A stretch of DNA of 64,000 nt from Archangium violaceum (GCF_016859125.1 NZ_CP069338.1:2816501-2880500), one strand, 5' to 3'; counted from the stretch's first letter, positions 20,072-29,021 are shown. Translations and numbers: made by a program. Notes: generated by a model not told the origin, from the sequence alone.

Positions 20072-20277
20072 GAGCACCTCGTCCCCTTCGCTAGAGCACC
20101 CGCTGTACCAGGACCCGGGCCCGCCACCTCTTCGAATTCCGAGGGGTTACGCGTCAGGGTCTCCCCTCGCGGTTGCAACCTGCACGATGACCCCCCACCT
20201 CACCCTGCGTCCTGAAAGACGGCCGCGCTCCCACGGAGGGAGGGTAAGGAAACAGGCGCGAGCGGAGGAGCCACCCC
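20072..20277. other. Leader region of the porin-kdp operon
   Basis: These 206 bases separate the PtsN-like gene from the porin gene. A kdp promoter is expected here. I see GC-rich direct and inverted fragments, including GGTTACGCGTCAGGGTC near 20144, but no pattern I can assign. Confidence 0.35.
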
Positions 20278-20787
20278 TCAGAGGCCACTGGCGTGCTGGC
20301 TGACGTCGTGACGGGGGAACTGGCTGGCCAGGTAGTCATCCTCGGCCCGCACCAGGAGCGCGCGGATGGCGGCGGGAGAGCCGGCCTCCACCAGCGCCTG
20401 CCGCAGCCGGGCATCCCTCAGCAGCGCCGCGATGCGCGCGAGCACGCTGAGGTGCGTACCCGGCGCATGCGTCGGCGAGGCGAGCGTCACGAAGAGCCGC
20501 ACCGGCCTGCCATCCCGGGCGTCGAAGTCCACCCCCTCGGGGTCCACGGCGACACAGGCGGTGATCTGCCGCAACCGGTCGAACCGGCAGTGGGGAATGG
20601 CCACGCCCTCACCGATGGCCGTACTGGAGATGCGCTCCCGGGCCACGAGCTGCTCCTCGAGCATCTGCCGCGGGGCTCTCGTCCTCGCCGCCAGCATTCC
20701 GGCCAGCTCGTGCAACACCCCCGCCTTGTCCTGGACCCTCAGGTCCGGACAGATGCAGTCCTCCGACAGGTAATCGGTGAAGCGCAT
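20278..20787 (-). CDS. PTS IIA-like protein (PtsN/EIIANtr family)
   Basis: A 169-residue cytoplasmic protein of the fructose/nitrogen PTS IIA fold. The phospho-acceptor His lies in GVAIPHCRF, after STAIGEG. RPVRLFVTLASP and LARIAALLRD are typical family segments. ATG 20787 follows GGGAGGTG. It sits just upstream of the porin-kdp operon in the same direction. In E. coli dephospho-EIIANtr binds KdpD and stimulates it, so a regulatory role towards this kdp locus is a reasonable inference. No sugar PTS genes are nearby. Confidence 0.82.
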   Translation of the reverse strand: MRFTDYLSEDCICPDLRVQDKAGVLHELAGMLAARTRAPRQMLEEQLVARERISSTAIGEGVAIPHCRFDRLRQITACVAVDPEGVDFDARDGRPVRLFVTLASPTHAPGTHLSVLARIAALLRDARLRQALVEAGSPAAIRALLVRAEDDYLASQFPRHDVSQHASGL

Positions 20788-21012
20788 CTCACACCTCCCA
20801 GGAGAGCACGCCATGCGACGCGATGCGCGAGCGGCTCGAAACAGAGAACCCCCCATCGAGCGCTCTCCAGCACATGCTCGGAATGAAGTGACGCATCGGC
20901 AACCCCCACTCGTTCCGAGGAGACGTCCCGCCTCGTCCCGCTGTCCGCTGGCGCACCCGCACGGCCCCGAAGCGAGCAGAAACCCGAGCGGCCCGTTCTC
21001 TCGTTTGTGCCC

Positions 21013-21744
21013 CTACATTCCGGGCGTGGGATCCCCACCGTAGAAGCGCCGCAGCTCCTCGTAGAGGGCGGGCGTCTTCTCGCGCATCTGGAGGGGCTTC
21101 TCGAAGAAGGACTCGGTGGCCACGGCGAAGAACTCGGCTTCGTTGAGGGCGCCATAGTCGTCCAGCACCTGACGTTCGAGACTCCGGCCCTGGCGCAACT
21201 TGAGGAAGTGCTCGCCCATGACCGAGGCCCACGCTCGGTAGTGCGAGTAGCGGCGCAGCTGGGGCGTGCCGTCGAAGGCGCCATCCTCCCGGTCCAGCAC
21301 GTGGGCGAACTCGTGCGTGGCGGTGGAGTGGCCATCATGGGGGTTGCGCAGCCCCGCCAGCACCGACTGCCACGAGAGGATGACGGTGCCCCAGTTCTTC
21401 GCCTCGCCGAGCACCACGCCGGTGCGGTCCGGAATCCGGAAGGCATCCGGGTAGACGATGACCTCGCGGAGCCGGTCGTAATAGGAGAGGTCCAGGTACA
21501 GCACCAGACGTACGGCCGTGGCCGACACGACCGCGCGCACCTCGTCGGTGATGGAGAAGCCGCCGGCGCCGATGAACTCCTTTTCCCAGGCGAAGACCTT
21601 GAGTTGCTCGAGGAAGCGCTCGCGCTGGGGAGGCGCGAGCTCCCGGAAGAAGGGGACGCGTTGCTCCAGGTAGCCGAGCCACTCGGGAGGGAACGGGCGG
21701 CGCAGCAGACGGCGGCGGCGCAGGGTGCGGAAGAGGCCGGACAT
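21013..21744 (-). CDS. mtfA: MtfA-like zinc peptidase
   Basis: Cytoplasmic metallopeptidase of 243 residues. The zinc motif HEFAH lies at about residue 145 in STATHEFAHVLDREDG, and the downstream Glu in FFAVATESFFEKP completes the gluzincin-like site. Family segments FAWEKEFIGAGGFSITDEVR and YPDAFRIP are also present. In E. coli MtfA binds and removes the repressor Mlc and so affects PTS glucose genes; no Mlc or glucose PTS is seen here, so the local target is unknown. Confidence 0.85.
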   Translation of the reverse strand: MSGLFRTLRRRRLLRRPFPPEWLGYLEQRVPFFRELAPPQRERFLEQLKVFAWEKEFIGAGGFSITDEVRAVVSATAVRLVLYLDLSYYDRLREVIVYPDAFRIPDRTGVVLGEAKNWGTVILSWQSVLAGLRNPHDGHSTATHEFAHVLDREDGAFDGTPQLRRYSHYRAWASVMGEHFLKLRQGRSLERQVLDDYGALNEAEFFAVATESFFEKPLQMREKTPALYEELRRFYGGDPTPGM

Positions 21745-21759
21745 GAACGCGAGGGTAGC

Positions 21760-22338
21760 TCAGACCTCGACGAACCTGGGACCGGTGAGCCCCTCTCTCT
21801 CCATGGCCAGCTTGACGCGCTCGGAGACGATGAGGACGACCGTCCAGCCCCAAGGACGGAAGACGTTGGCGTCTCCTATCTTCTCCGGGTCCACCTTCAA
21901 GCCACTGACATCCCTGTACTGGCCTTCCTTGTCCGGGCGATTGTCCTCCGGAAGCCAGTACAGCACCTCTTCGCAACGGGCATCGTCGATGCTGCGGATG
22001 ACTTGCAGGGTATTGAGAACGAAATAGGGCTCCGACTGCCCCTCCACCACAGCCGGAATGAGCTGCACCTCAGACGACACCAACCCCAACTGCTCGAGAA
22101 GAGAGGCGACCCGGCCGTTGACGACAGGAATCGAAAAAGAAGCCAGGGTGAAATCGAGCGCGGAGCCAGATGGATTCACGGGGAAATGAATCACCCTCTT
22201 CGTATCGAGAGCGAGCCCCTCCGTGAATGGCCAGGGCTCGATCAACTGCCCCTGCGCATCAACAGGGCTCCTCAGATGCCAGCGGCCGGGAATGCGCATG
22301 TCATCCCGCAGCGCGAAATACCTGTTTCGAGCACTCAT
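21760..22338 (-). CDS. Imm11-type (DUF1629) immunity protein
   Basis: A 192-residue cytoplasmic protein resembling the DUF1629/Imm11 family. Visible are YFALRDDMRIPGRWHLRSP near the N-terminus, VSSEVQLIPAVVEG in the middle and DVSGLKVDPEKIGDANVFR near the C-terminus. Its ATG overlaps the toxin stop (ATGA), the usual order and coupling of a toxin-immunity pair. Inferred role: binding and blocking the AHH nuclease domain. Confidence 0.75.
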   Translation of the reverse strand: MSARNRYFALRDDMRIPGRWHLRSPVDAQGQLIEPWPFTEGLALDTKRVIHFPVNPSGSALDFTLASFSIPVVNGRVASLLEQLGLVSSEVQLIPAVVEGQSEPYFVLNTLQVIRSIDDARCEEVLYWLPEDNRPDKEGQYRDVSGLKVDPEKIGDANVFRPWGWTVVLIVSERVKLAMEREGLTGPRFVEV

Positions 22339-23680
22339 GGTTTTCTCGTCGCGAGCTTGTTGAGCCTCGAACCGGGTTTGCAGATATCGGCCGCGAGCTT
22401 GTCGAGTTCCGCCACGAGCCTGCTCCGGCATTCCGCTTTCGTCCCGCATTGACCCAACGCGAGCTGGAGCCGCTCGTAGACCTTCAGATGGTACTCCTCG
22501 GGATGAGGCCCCACATGACCGATGAGATAAACGATGTTCGCGGGCTCATCGAGGCCCATCCCCGCTCGGTCGAAAAGGTCCTTGAACCGTGGGGTCCACG
22601 GACCGCCGCTGGCATCGGAGACATCGTTCTTGTCGGTGGCGATGTGGTGTCCCTTGGCGTCGCCCTTGTCCGAAGCATCCCGGCAGGCGCCCGTCGTCCG
22701 GGCCGAGGCTCCCGCCGAGGCCACTGCGGCGCCCGTCGTACCTGCCGACACGCCCATGAGCACCACCGTGCCATTGGCAACGCTCACCTGCGCACGGGCC
22801 CTCGCCCCCACCATCACACCTCCCGCCAGGACGAAGCGTGGCGGAGAGAGGCGCGCCCACATGCCTCCCTTGGGCACCTCGGGCAGTCCCCTGGCCAGCT
22901 TCGCCCCCGCCACCGTCACCAACACCCGTAGCCCTACTCCCCCATCGCCTTCCCGAATCGTTCGGCCACCGCATCCAATTGCTCCTGGGTCCTCGCGGCT
23001 TCCGCCTCCCGGTACAGCGTCAGACAGACCATCCCCACGGCGTAGAGCTCCGCCGTCGTGTAGGTCATCATCAGCCCGAGGGTGACCGCCGCGGCCAACG
23101 CCTTGGAGAAGACGGGCTCCGGCGCGGCCCAAGCCATCATGTAGAGCATCATGGACAAGGCCACGGAGTACGCGACCGTGGGCGAGCCAAACAGTTCCAT
23201 CGCAGCCTCGCGCACCCCCTCGCCCATGTAGCGGGGCGAAAGCTTGAGTGCCAGGAACCACCGGCTGTCCTCCAGCGAGCCGGACAGTGGCAGCGAGGCG
23301 ACTCCGAAAATCTCCTCATGGCTCGCACGCAGCCTGCGCTCCAGGTCCGAAGCCTGCGTCTTCGCCGGTGGACAGAGCGCGGTGCTCGCGATCACGCCAC
23401 ATGCCGAGCTTCTTGTCAGATGACGAGGCCCTGCTCGCGGCGCCTCGAATGCCGCCTCCAGCTCCGCCACGAAGGCTCGTGCCTCCTCGACGGTGAGCCG
23501 GGCCAGGATCGGCTCCGGCGGGAGGCGCTTGAACGTAAGCGTGAGCGCTCGGCCCTCACCGGGACCAGGGTGCTCGCTCACCTTCACGGCCTCCAGCGCC
23601 GGAAGGTCGTACGGGGCTGCTCGGGACGGAAGAGCCACCCACAGCACAGAGAGAGAGAAGAGCACGACATGCGCGGTCAT
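22335..23680 (-). pseudogene. Secreted AHH-nuclease toxin, frameshifted
   Basis: The first frame (from ATG 23680) gives a signal peptide (MTAHVVLFSLSVLWVALPSRA), a ~150-residue exported region and hydrophobic helices, and stops at 22934. One base back, at the run of five C (22939-22943; G on the coding strand), the second frame continues as GVGLRVLVTVAGAKLARGL into a C-terminal AHH nuclease domain (GHHIATDKND, FKDLFDRAGMGLDEPANI, GPHPEEYH) and stops at 22335. A -1 slip rejoins AERFGKAMG with GVGLRV, giving about 450 residues. Polymorphic toxins with AHH tips act on nucleic acids in neighbouring cells. This copy is broken unless the frameshift is bypassed or is a sequence error. Confidence 0.75.
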
Positions 23681-23743
23681 GTCGTTCCACCCTACTCCCC
23701 TACTCCTGCCCGGAGAAGCGCGCTCTTCCCTGGGAGGGAAACC

Positions 23744-24289
23744 TCAGCGCACCAGGGCCAGCCGGCGAACCGCCATTCCAGGCTCGGGTGTCACGGGCCT
23801 GGGCTCGGGAGGCGAGAGGACCTCGCCGAGCGCCTCCACCACCCGGGCGAAAAGCTGATGATCATGGCTGCACAGCACCAGGCGCTCGCCCTCGGCGGTG
23901 CGCACGGTGAGCCAGTAGGTGTCCGCCGCCATCACCAGCCGAGCGATGGAGGAGAAGACGAGCACCGTGGCCACCGCGAGCGCGGCCGTCACCCGGAACG
24001 AGCCCGGCTGCAGCAGCAGCGCTGGCACCACCAGCGCCGCCCCCGCGCCGAGCGACAACGGCAGCTTGAGACCCGGAGCCTCGTGCCGCGTGCCGAAACC
24101 GCGCAGCTCCTCCAGACGCCACGAGCGACCCGCCGCCTCCAGCCGCTCACTGGTGAGCCGGAAGCCCTCGGCCGACACCAGCACCCGCTCGCCCGAGGGG
24201 GTGAGTGGCTCCGGCGCCAGGGCGGGAACCAATCTCAACACGGGCCTCGCACGCGACTGCGCCACCAGCCCGGTCTCCCGCTCCATCAT
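23744..24289 (-). CDS. Membrane protein of unknown function (DUF6232-like)
   Basis: A 180-181-residue protein. A soluble N-terminal part includes GERVLVSAEGFRLTSERLE and SWRLEELRGFGTRHE. Two adjacent membrane helices (LPLSLGAGAALVVPALLL and VTAALAVATVLVFSSIARLV) follow, then a soluble end (WLTVRTAEGERLVLCSHDHQLFARVVEAL). This layout of a short strand-rich domain, a helix pair and a PH-like end resembles the DUF6232 family (tentative). Starts at 24289 and 24286 are both possible after GGGGAGG. It overlaps the upstream gene by 4 bases. Confidence 0.65.
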   Translation of the reverse strand: MMERETGLVAQSRARPVLRLVPALAPEPLTPSGERVLVSAEGFRLTSERLEAAGRSWRLEELRGFGTRHEAPGLKLPLSLGAGAALVVPALLLQPGSFRVTAALAVATVLVFSSIARLVMAADTYWLTVRTAEGERLVLCSHDHQLFARVVEALGEVLSPPEPRPVTPEPGMAVRRLALVR

Positions 24290-24666
24290 CGTGCCTCCCC
24301 GCGTTCACCCCGCGTACGCCATGCGTCCGCCACGTTCCGCAGCAGCCCCTTCAACGACTCCAGCGGCGTGCCCAGCGCGTAGCAGCCCTGCGCGCCCAGG
24401 CTCATGGCCAGGCGCCGCAACCGCTCGTCCTCGAAGGGCAGCAATGCGAAGACAGGGGCCGGGCCCGCCTCATTCCCCGCGACCTCCAGCACCCGCGACA
24501 CACTGTCCTCGCGCTGCACCAGCGCGAGCACCACGTCCGGCCGCTCCGCACCGCCCCAGGGACGCAAGGCGATGCCCATGTCGCTCAGCACGTCGCTCAA
24601 CAGCGACCGCAGCGACTCGTCCGCATCCGGCGCGAGGATGACGCAGCACGGCAAGGAGGGGTGCAT
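24286..24666 (-). CDS. Small receiver-like protein
   Basis: A 126-residue cytoplasmic protein that may be a degenerate response-regulator receiver: CVILAPDADESLRSLLSDVL at the N-terminus recalls the acidic pocket, followed by PDVVLALVQREDSVSRVLEV and FALLPFEDERLRRLAMSLGAQGCYALGTPLESL. The canonical phospho-acceptor Asp (usually in the third strand) is not present (VVLALVQ). ATG 24666 is preceded by GGAG. It is coupled to the membrane protein downstream, which suggests the two work together. Confidence 0.6.
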   Translation of the reverse strand: MHPSLPCCVILAPDADESLRSLLSDVLSDMGIALRPWGGAERPDVVLALVQREDSVSRVLEVAGNEAGPAPVFALLPFEDERLRRLAMSLGAQGCYALGTPLESLKGLLRNVADAWRTRGERGEAR

Positions 24667-24822
24667 GGAGGCTCCGCCCCCATGCATCAGCAAGCCACAT
24701 GCCCGTAGCCTCTCCCTCGGGAGCGCTCCGACGCACCGCGGCGAGACGTGGCAGCCTGCAAGACCGCCCTGGCGGATTGCCACGGGGCCCGCATGACGCC
24801 AGACCCGGAGCCCCTCCGGGCA

Positions 24823-24860
24823 CGGACCTCCGCCACTTGTCCGACTGTCGGACAGGTCCG
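24823..24860. promoter_or_regulatory. Nested palindrome upstream of the receiver-like gene
   Basis: TGTCCGA-CTG-TCGGACA (24838-24854) is a perfect 7+7 inverted repeat. It is flanked by CGGACC (24823-24828) and GGTCCG (24855-24860), and more distantly by GACCTCCGCC/GGCCGGAGGTC. It lies about 170 bases upstream of the start at 24666 and about 105 bases after the stop at 24966. It could be an operator (TetR-like) or a terminator for the lipoprotein gene; it has no T run. Confidence 0.45.
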
Positions 24861-24965
24861 TGAAAAGCGCGGCCGGAGGTCAGCGCATACGAGGCCGTGG
24901 CTCCGCACGAGCCGCGGAGTCCCTGGCGCAGGAGGTCTCCCCGGAGAGGGCTGACTTCAGTTCGC

Positions 24966-26645
24966 TCAGTGGATGATCTGGTCCTGAGAGGCCGGGACCA
25001 GGCCTCCGCCGGACACCCGCACCGTCACCGTGCCCGGCCGTGAGGACTTGAAATAGAAAATCGCCTCCGCCTGCGGATTGGAGAGGTCCACGGAGGAGAT
25101 GGCTGCACCGGAGCAACCCGGGTCGGCATGGAAGGTGACGCCAGAAGCCGCTGGCCCGTCGGCCTCCAGGGTGAACGACCCCGACGAGGGCACGAGGTTG
25201 CCATGATCGTCTTGGCTCTGCACGGTGACCTTGCCAGAGCAGGCGCCGGTCGCGATGTCGTATGAGGACGTGAGGAACGAGAGCTTCGACACCGGCAGCG
25301 TGGTGTACACATCCACGGCGAAGGTGACATCGGGCACCGTCTCCGGGTCGTAACCCATCCCCTTGATGTCATTCGAGGTGATGATGCTCCCCGTCCCGTA
25401 GTAGTCCGTGATGGCGGCCTGATACCCCGTCGGAAGAGGCTCCTCGCTGTTCTCGAGCCTGTTATCGGCGATTCGCGCGCGCTCCGGCAATTCGATGGGG
25501 TTTCCCACGTCCTGCGCGAGATAGATCCCAACGTCGTTGTCGATGAAGGTGTTACCCTCGATGACGAGCCCGGTCACCAGGGGCTTGCCTTCATCGACTC
25601 TGACCAGGACACCCGAGCCCACGGTGATGCGGGTGTCGGTATAGGCATTCCCGGAGACCTTGTTCTTCGTCACCCGTGCCCTGGCCCCATTGCCAATCTG
25701 GATGCCGTTGCGAGCGATGTAGTCGACCGCCCCCCCGCCATCCACCGTGTTGCCGTCGATCGTCACATCCACGGCGCCAGTCGCCAGGATGCCGACCTTC
25801 TGGTACCCGGAAACGTGGTTGCGCAGCACGTCCACCTGGAACGAGCCACGGCTCGCGTCATCATTGCGTACCTCGATGCCAAAACCTTCCTGGCAGCCGC
25901 TCTTCCCATCGCCCCTGGAGAGACCACCCAGCCTGCTGTCGGCGACTTCTCCCGAGGCGCCTTCGATCAAGATGCCACGCAGCCTCCTCGCCACATCTCC
26001 CTCACAGATGTCCCTCAATCCGCTCGCGGAGACGGTCACGCCGCGCACGCGCGCGGTGCTCCCCCGGTTTCGGATGATGGCACCGGTGAAGTGGCCGCCT
26101 GGAGGGTCCACCGCCGTGACGGAGTGGCCCTGGCCATCGAAGGTGTAGGCGTCCGGGATGAACAGCGTGGAGTCCGTGGTGCAGTCAGCCACCGCCGCGA
26201 GACGCTCCTTCTCGAGCGAGAAGGCACACAGGGGCCGCGTACAGGCAGGGCCCGTCCATTTGACCGGGAAGGAGTGCGAGGCGCTGCGCCCCAGGTCATC
26301 GGAGACCGTCACCGTCACCGTGGGGGTCACATCGGTCGGCAGGCAGGACGGAGACATCCAGACGGTGTTGCTGGAGTCGGCGTCACTCTCCGGCGCGCGC
26401 ACGAAGCCCGTGGTCGTGGACCAAGAGAAGGACAAGGCACCGTGCGGGGCATTGGCGGTGGCCTTCAGGAGCAGCAGTTCCCCGGGCCCCACGGACTCGG
26501 GCGACGCGGAGACAGCCTGGAGGGAGGGAGGTGGCGCAGGCGGCGTATAGGTGACGGGTAGAGCGCCTTCCTCACTACAGCCCACCACCCCCAGCGACAG
26601 GCTCACGACGAGGAGGGCCAGGTGCTTCGCATCCGCTCGGTTCAT
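24966..26645 (-). CDS. Lipoprotein with right-handed beta-helix repeats
   Basis: A 559-residue exported lipoprotein. The signal peptide has a lipobox ending LGVVGC. After a Pro-rich linker comes an Ig/PKD-like domain (ASPESVGPGELLLLKA to VTVTVSDDLGRSA). The centre (residues ~170-420) has repeated parallel beta-helix turns of the NosD/PbH1 type (IEVRNDDASRG, VTIDGNTVDGGG, ARVTKNKVSGN, GLVIEGNTFIDND). A C-terminal Ig-like domain follows. No catalytic residues are obvious; carbohydrate binding or surface adhesion is possible. ATG 26645 is used here; GTG 26651 has slightly better ribosome-site spacing. Confidence 0.75.
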   Translation of the reverse strand: MNRADAKHLALLVVSLSLGVVGCSEEGALPVTYTPPAPPPSLQAVSASPESVGPGELLLLKATANAPHGALSFSWSTTTGFVRAPESDADSSNTVWMSPSCLPTDVTPTVTVTVSDDLGRSASHSFPVKWTGPACTRPLCAFSLEKERLAAVADCTTDSTLFIPDAYTFDGQGHSVTAVDPPGGHFTGAIIRNRGSTARVRGVTVSASGLRDICEGDVARRLRGILIEGASGEVADSRLGGLSRGDGKSGCQEGFGIEVRNDDASRGSFQVDVLRNHVSGYQKVGILATGAVDVTIDGNTVDGGGAVDYIARNGIQIGNGARARVTKNKVSGNAYTDTRITVGSGVLVRVDEGKPLVTGLVIEGNTFIDNDVGIYLAQDVGNPIELPERARIADNRLENSEEPLPTGYQAAITDYYGTGSIITSNDIKGMGYDPETVPDVTFAVDVYTTLPVSKLSFLTSSYDIATGACSGKVTVQSQDDHGNLVPSSGSFTLEADGPAASGVTFHADPGCSGAAISSVDLSNPQAEAIFYFKSSRPGTVTVRVSGGGLVPASQDQIIH

Positions 26646-26728
26646 GGTCACGCGACTCCCATTCCATGCTTGAAACAGGAGTCAACATACCGGTGGGTCC
26701 TCGCCCTCCACAAACCCGGAGCCCCGGC

Positions 26729-27046
26729 TCAGCGGGCACGAGTGACCAGCTCTGGACGCCCGATGGGGCTCACCCCCCGGGCCAGCAGCTGCCGGGCGGC
26801 CAGGACGGACACGCAGCCATCCGTGCTGTGGATGTCTCCGTAGAAGGTGAGCAGCGTGGCTGGCTCCACGGGGACGTGCCTCACGAACACGTCCAGGATG
26901 ACCTTGGCGTCCTGCACGTACTTCGCGTAGCGGTAGAAGTGGGTGGAGGTGGCGTCGAAGCGGCTCCAGATGCGGTGGACCCCCGGTCCGCGAGCAGCCG
27001 CACCAGCTCTCGGCGAAGCTGACGAACCGGGCAAGATGAGACGCAT
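26729..27046 (-). CDS. Hypothetical protein, divergent from the membrane protein
   Basis: A 105-residue protein I do not recognise. It has mixed composition (DATSTHFYRYAKYVQDAKVI, PATLLTFYGDIHSTDGCVSV) and no signal or membrane helix. ATG 27046 is preceded by GGAAGGAG at ideal spacing, the strongest evidence that it is translated. Its start codon overlaps the possible ATG 27045 of the opposite gene within one CATG. Confidence 0.6.
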   Translation of the reverse strand: MRLILPGSSASPRAGAAARGPGVHRIWSRFDATSTHFYRYAKYVQDAKVILDVFVRHVPVEPATLLTFYGDIHSTDGCVSVLAARQLLARGVSPIGRPELVTRAR

Positions 27047-28793
27047 GGACACTCCTTCCCGGGGCCGGTGGCTCACCTTCCCACGCGTCCTCTGGCTCTC
27101 CCTGCTGGCCGCGCTGGTGCTCTCCCTGCCCACCGTGTGGCTCGGCTTCTTCAGCGATGACTTCGGCCACCTGCTCATCCTCGAGGGCCAGCCCGCCATG
27201 GGCTCGCGCTACGACCTGTTCCGCTTCGCGGGCGGTGACCTCGAGCGCATGCGGCGGATCATCAACGAGGGCCCCTACCCCTGGTGGACACTGCCCGAGC
27301 TGCGGCTCGCCTTCTGGCGCCCCCTGTCGAGCGCGCTCACGGTGATGGACTACAACCTCTTCGGCCGCAACGCCGTGGCCTGGCACCTGCACTCGCTGGC
27401 CTGGTACCTGGGAACGGTGGCGCTCCTCGGCACGCTGCTGCGGCGCTTGCTGCCGGGCACCATCGGGGCGCTCGCGCTGTTCCTCTTCGCCATCAACGGG
27501 GCGCACTGCATGACCGTGGGGTGGCTCGCCAACCGCAACGCGATGGTGGCCGCCGTGCCCGCGCTGTTCGGCCTGTGGATGCACCTCGAGTGGCGCGAGG
27601 CACGCCGGCCGTGGGCCCTGCCCCTGTCCCTGGGTGGGCTCGCCGTGGGCCTGCTGGGCGGAGAGAGCGCGATGGGTGTCTTCGCGTACGTGCTGGCCTA
27701 CGAGCTGCTCGGAGACCGGGGCGGCGTGAAGGAGCGGCTGCGCGCCATCGCCCCGGCGGCGCTGCTCGGGCTCGCCTACCTCGTGATGTACAAGCTGCGC
27801 GAGTTCGGCGCCTACGGCTCCGGCTCCTACCTGGACCCGGTGGGCGAGCCCGGACGCTTCCTGGTGGGGGCGATGGCGCGGGTGCCAACGCTGCTCGGTG
27901 GCCTGCTGCTGCATGTGCCCCCGGAGCTCTGGGTGGCGGGCCCGCCCTTCCGGGCCGTGCTGGTGGGCGTGGGGCTGCTCGGGCTCGGCCTGCTCACGCT
28001 GTTGCTCCGCGCGGCGTGGCCGTCCCTCACCGAGGACGAGCGCCGGCACTGCCGCTGGCTCTTCCTCGGCTCGGCGCTGGCTCTGCTGCCGGTGGCCTCC
28101 GTCTTTCCCGCCAGCCGCCTGCTGCTCGTCCCGGGGTTCGGTGGCGCGGTGGCCGTGGCGGTGGTGCTCGTGTCCGCATGGCGCTCGCGGGCGCGCGGCG
28201 AGCGTTCCCGGGGCGTGGCGGTGGGAGCCGGCGTGCTCGCGTTCACGCACCTCGTGGTGGCGCCGCTCCTCTGGCTGCTGATGACCTTCGGCCTCCTGCA
28301 GGCGGGGAAGCAGACGGAGTCGATCCTCCAGACCCTGGAGCAGGAGCTGGACTACCAACGGCTCCCCGGGCAGCGCGTGGTGCTCTTCCCGATACCGAAT
28401 CCAGCCATCGGTCTCTATGGGCCCATGATGATGGGCGCGCGTGGCATGCCGAAGCCGCTCGCCTGGAGGCAGCTGTCCCTGTCCTCGGAGCCGCACGCAT
28501 TCACCCGCACGGGGCCGGCCTCCTTCGAGCTCTCGCTCACCCGGGGCCACTTCTTCACCAACGAGTTCGAGATCGTCTTCCGCGGCAGGAGCCATCCGCT
28601 ACCCAAGGGAGCGCGGGTGGCGTTGACGGGCATGACGGTGACGGTGCTGGACGCGGATGACGAGGGCCCCACGCGGCTCGGCTTCACGTTCGACAAGCCG
28701 CTCGAGGACTCCTCGTTCGTCTTCCTCCACTGGAAGGACGACGCGCTCCGCCGCTTCACCCCACCGCCCGTTGGCGAGCGCCTCCTCCTCTGA
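27036..28793 (+). CDS. Polytopic membrane protein, possible glycosyltransferase-like
   Basis: A 585-residue protein with about ten membrane helices from residue 14 on (VLWLSLLAALVLSLPTVWLG onwards) and a soluble C-terminal domain of ~150 residues (from about 430). After the first helix comes FFSDDFGHLLILEG, with the acidic pair (DD) typical of the first periplasmic loop of GT-C glycosyltransferases of the GT39/PMT kind. This supports transfer of a sugar from a lipid-linked donor, but no family assignment is certain. Starts at 27036 and 27045 are both possible; neither has a strong ribosome site. Confidence 0.7.
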   Translation: MRRMDTPSRGRWLTFPRVLWLSLLAALVLSLPTVWLGFFSDDFGHLLILEGQPAMGSRYDLFRFAGGDLERMRRIINEGPYPWWTLPELRLAFWRPLSSALTVMDYNLFGRNAVAWHLHSLAWYLGTVALLGTLLRRLLPGTIGALALFLFAINGAHCMTVGWLANRNAMVAAVPALFGLWMHLEWREARRPWALPLSLGGLAVGLLGGESAMGVFAYVLAYELLGDRGGVKERLRAIAPAALLGLAYLVMYKLREFGAYGSGSYLDPVGEPGRFLVGAMARVPTLLGGLLLHVPPELWVAGPPFRAVLVGVGLLGLGLLTLLLRAAWPSLTEDERRHCRWLFLGSALALLPVASVFPASRLLLVPGFGGAVAVAVVLVSAWRSRARGERSRGVAVGAGVLAFTHLVVAPLLWLLMTFGLLQAGKQTESILQTLEQELDYQRLPGQRVVLFPIPNPAIGLYGPMMMGARGMPKPLAWRQLSLSSEPHAFTRTGPASFELSLTRGHFFTNEFEIVFRGRSHPLPKGARVALTGMTVTVLDADDEGPTRLGFTFDKPLEDSSFVFLHWKDDALRRFTPPPVGERLLL

Positions 28794-28805
28794 GCTGCAT
28801 GGGGC

Positions 28806-29021
28806 TCACTCCGTCGACGACTCGGTGGGCGTGCCGAGACGCTCGGTGAGGTTGTCCTTGTCTCCCTCGCCCAGGTCACGCCGCACGCTCATGTCCCGGT
28901 GCTCGGGCAGGCCGCTCCGCTCACTGGAGCTCTCGCTCGCGCCCTCGCGCTTCTCGCCAGAGCCCGGCTCCGGGCCCTGCCCCATGCCGCCACTTCCGGA
29001 TTCATTCCGTGGATCCGCCAT
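28806..29021 (-). CDS. Small hydrophilic protein
   Basis: A 71-residue, highly polar protein (Gly, Ser, Glu, Arg rich; starts MADPRNESGSGGMGQG) and probably disordered. ATG 29021 has GGAGG 8 bases upstream, which supports translation. No family is recognised. It is convergent with the membrane protein gene, 12 bases apart. Confidence 0.55.
   Translation of the reverse strand: MADPRNESGSGGMGQGPEPGSGEKREGASESSSERSGLPEHRDMSVRRDLGEGDKDNLTERLGTPTESSTE

Noticed and set aside
26682-28595. A minus-strand open frame of 637 codons opposite the membrane protein
   Set aside because: The plus-strand frame gives regular membrane helices; the minus frame gives repeated charged and His/Gln runs. Only the short minus gene at 26729-27046, in another frame, has a good ribosome site.
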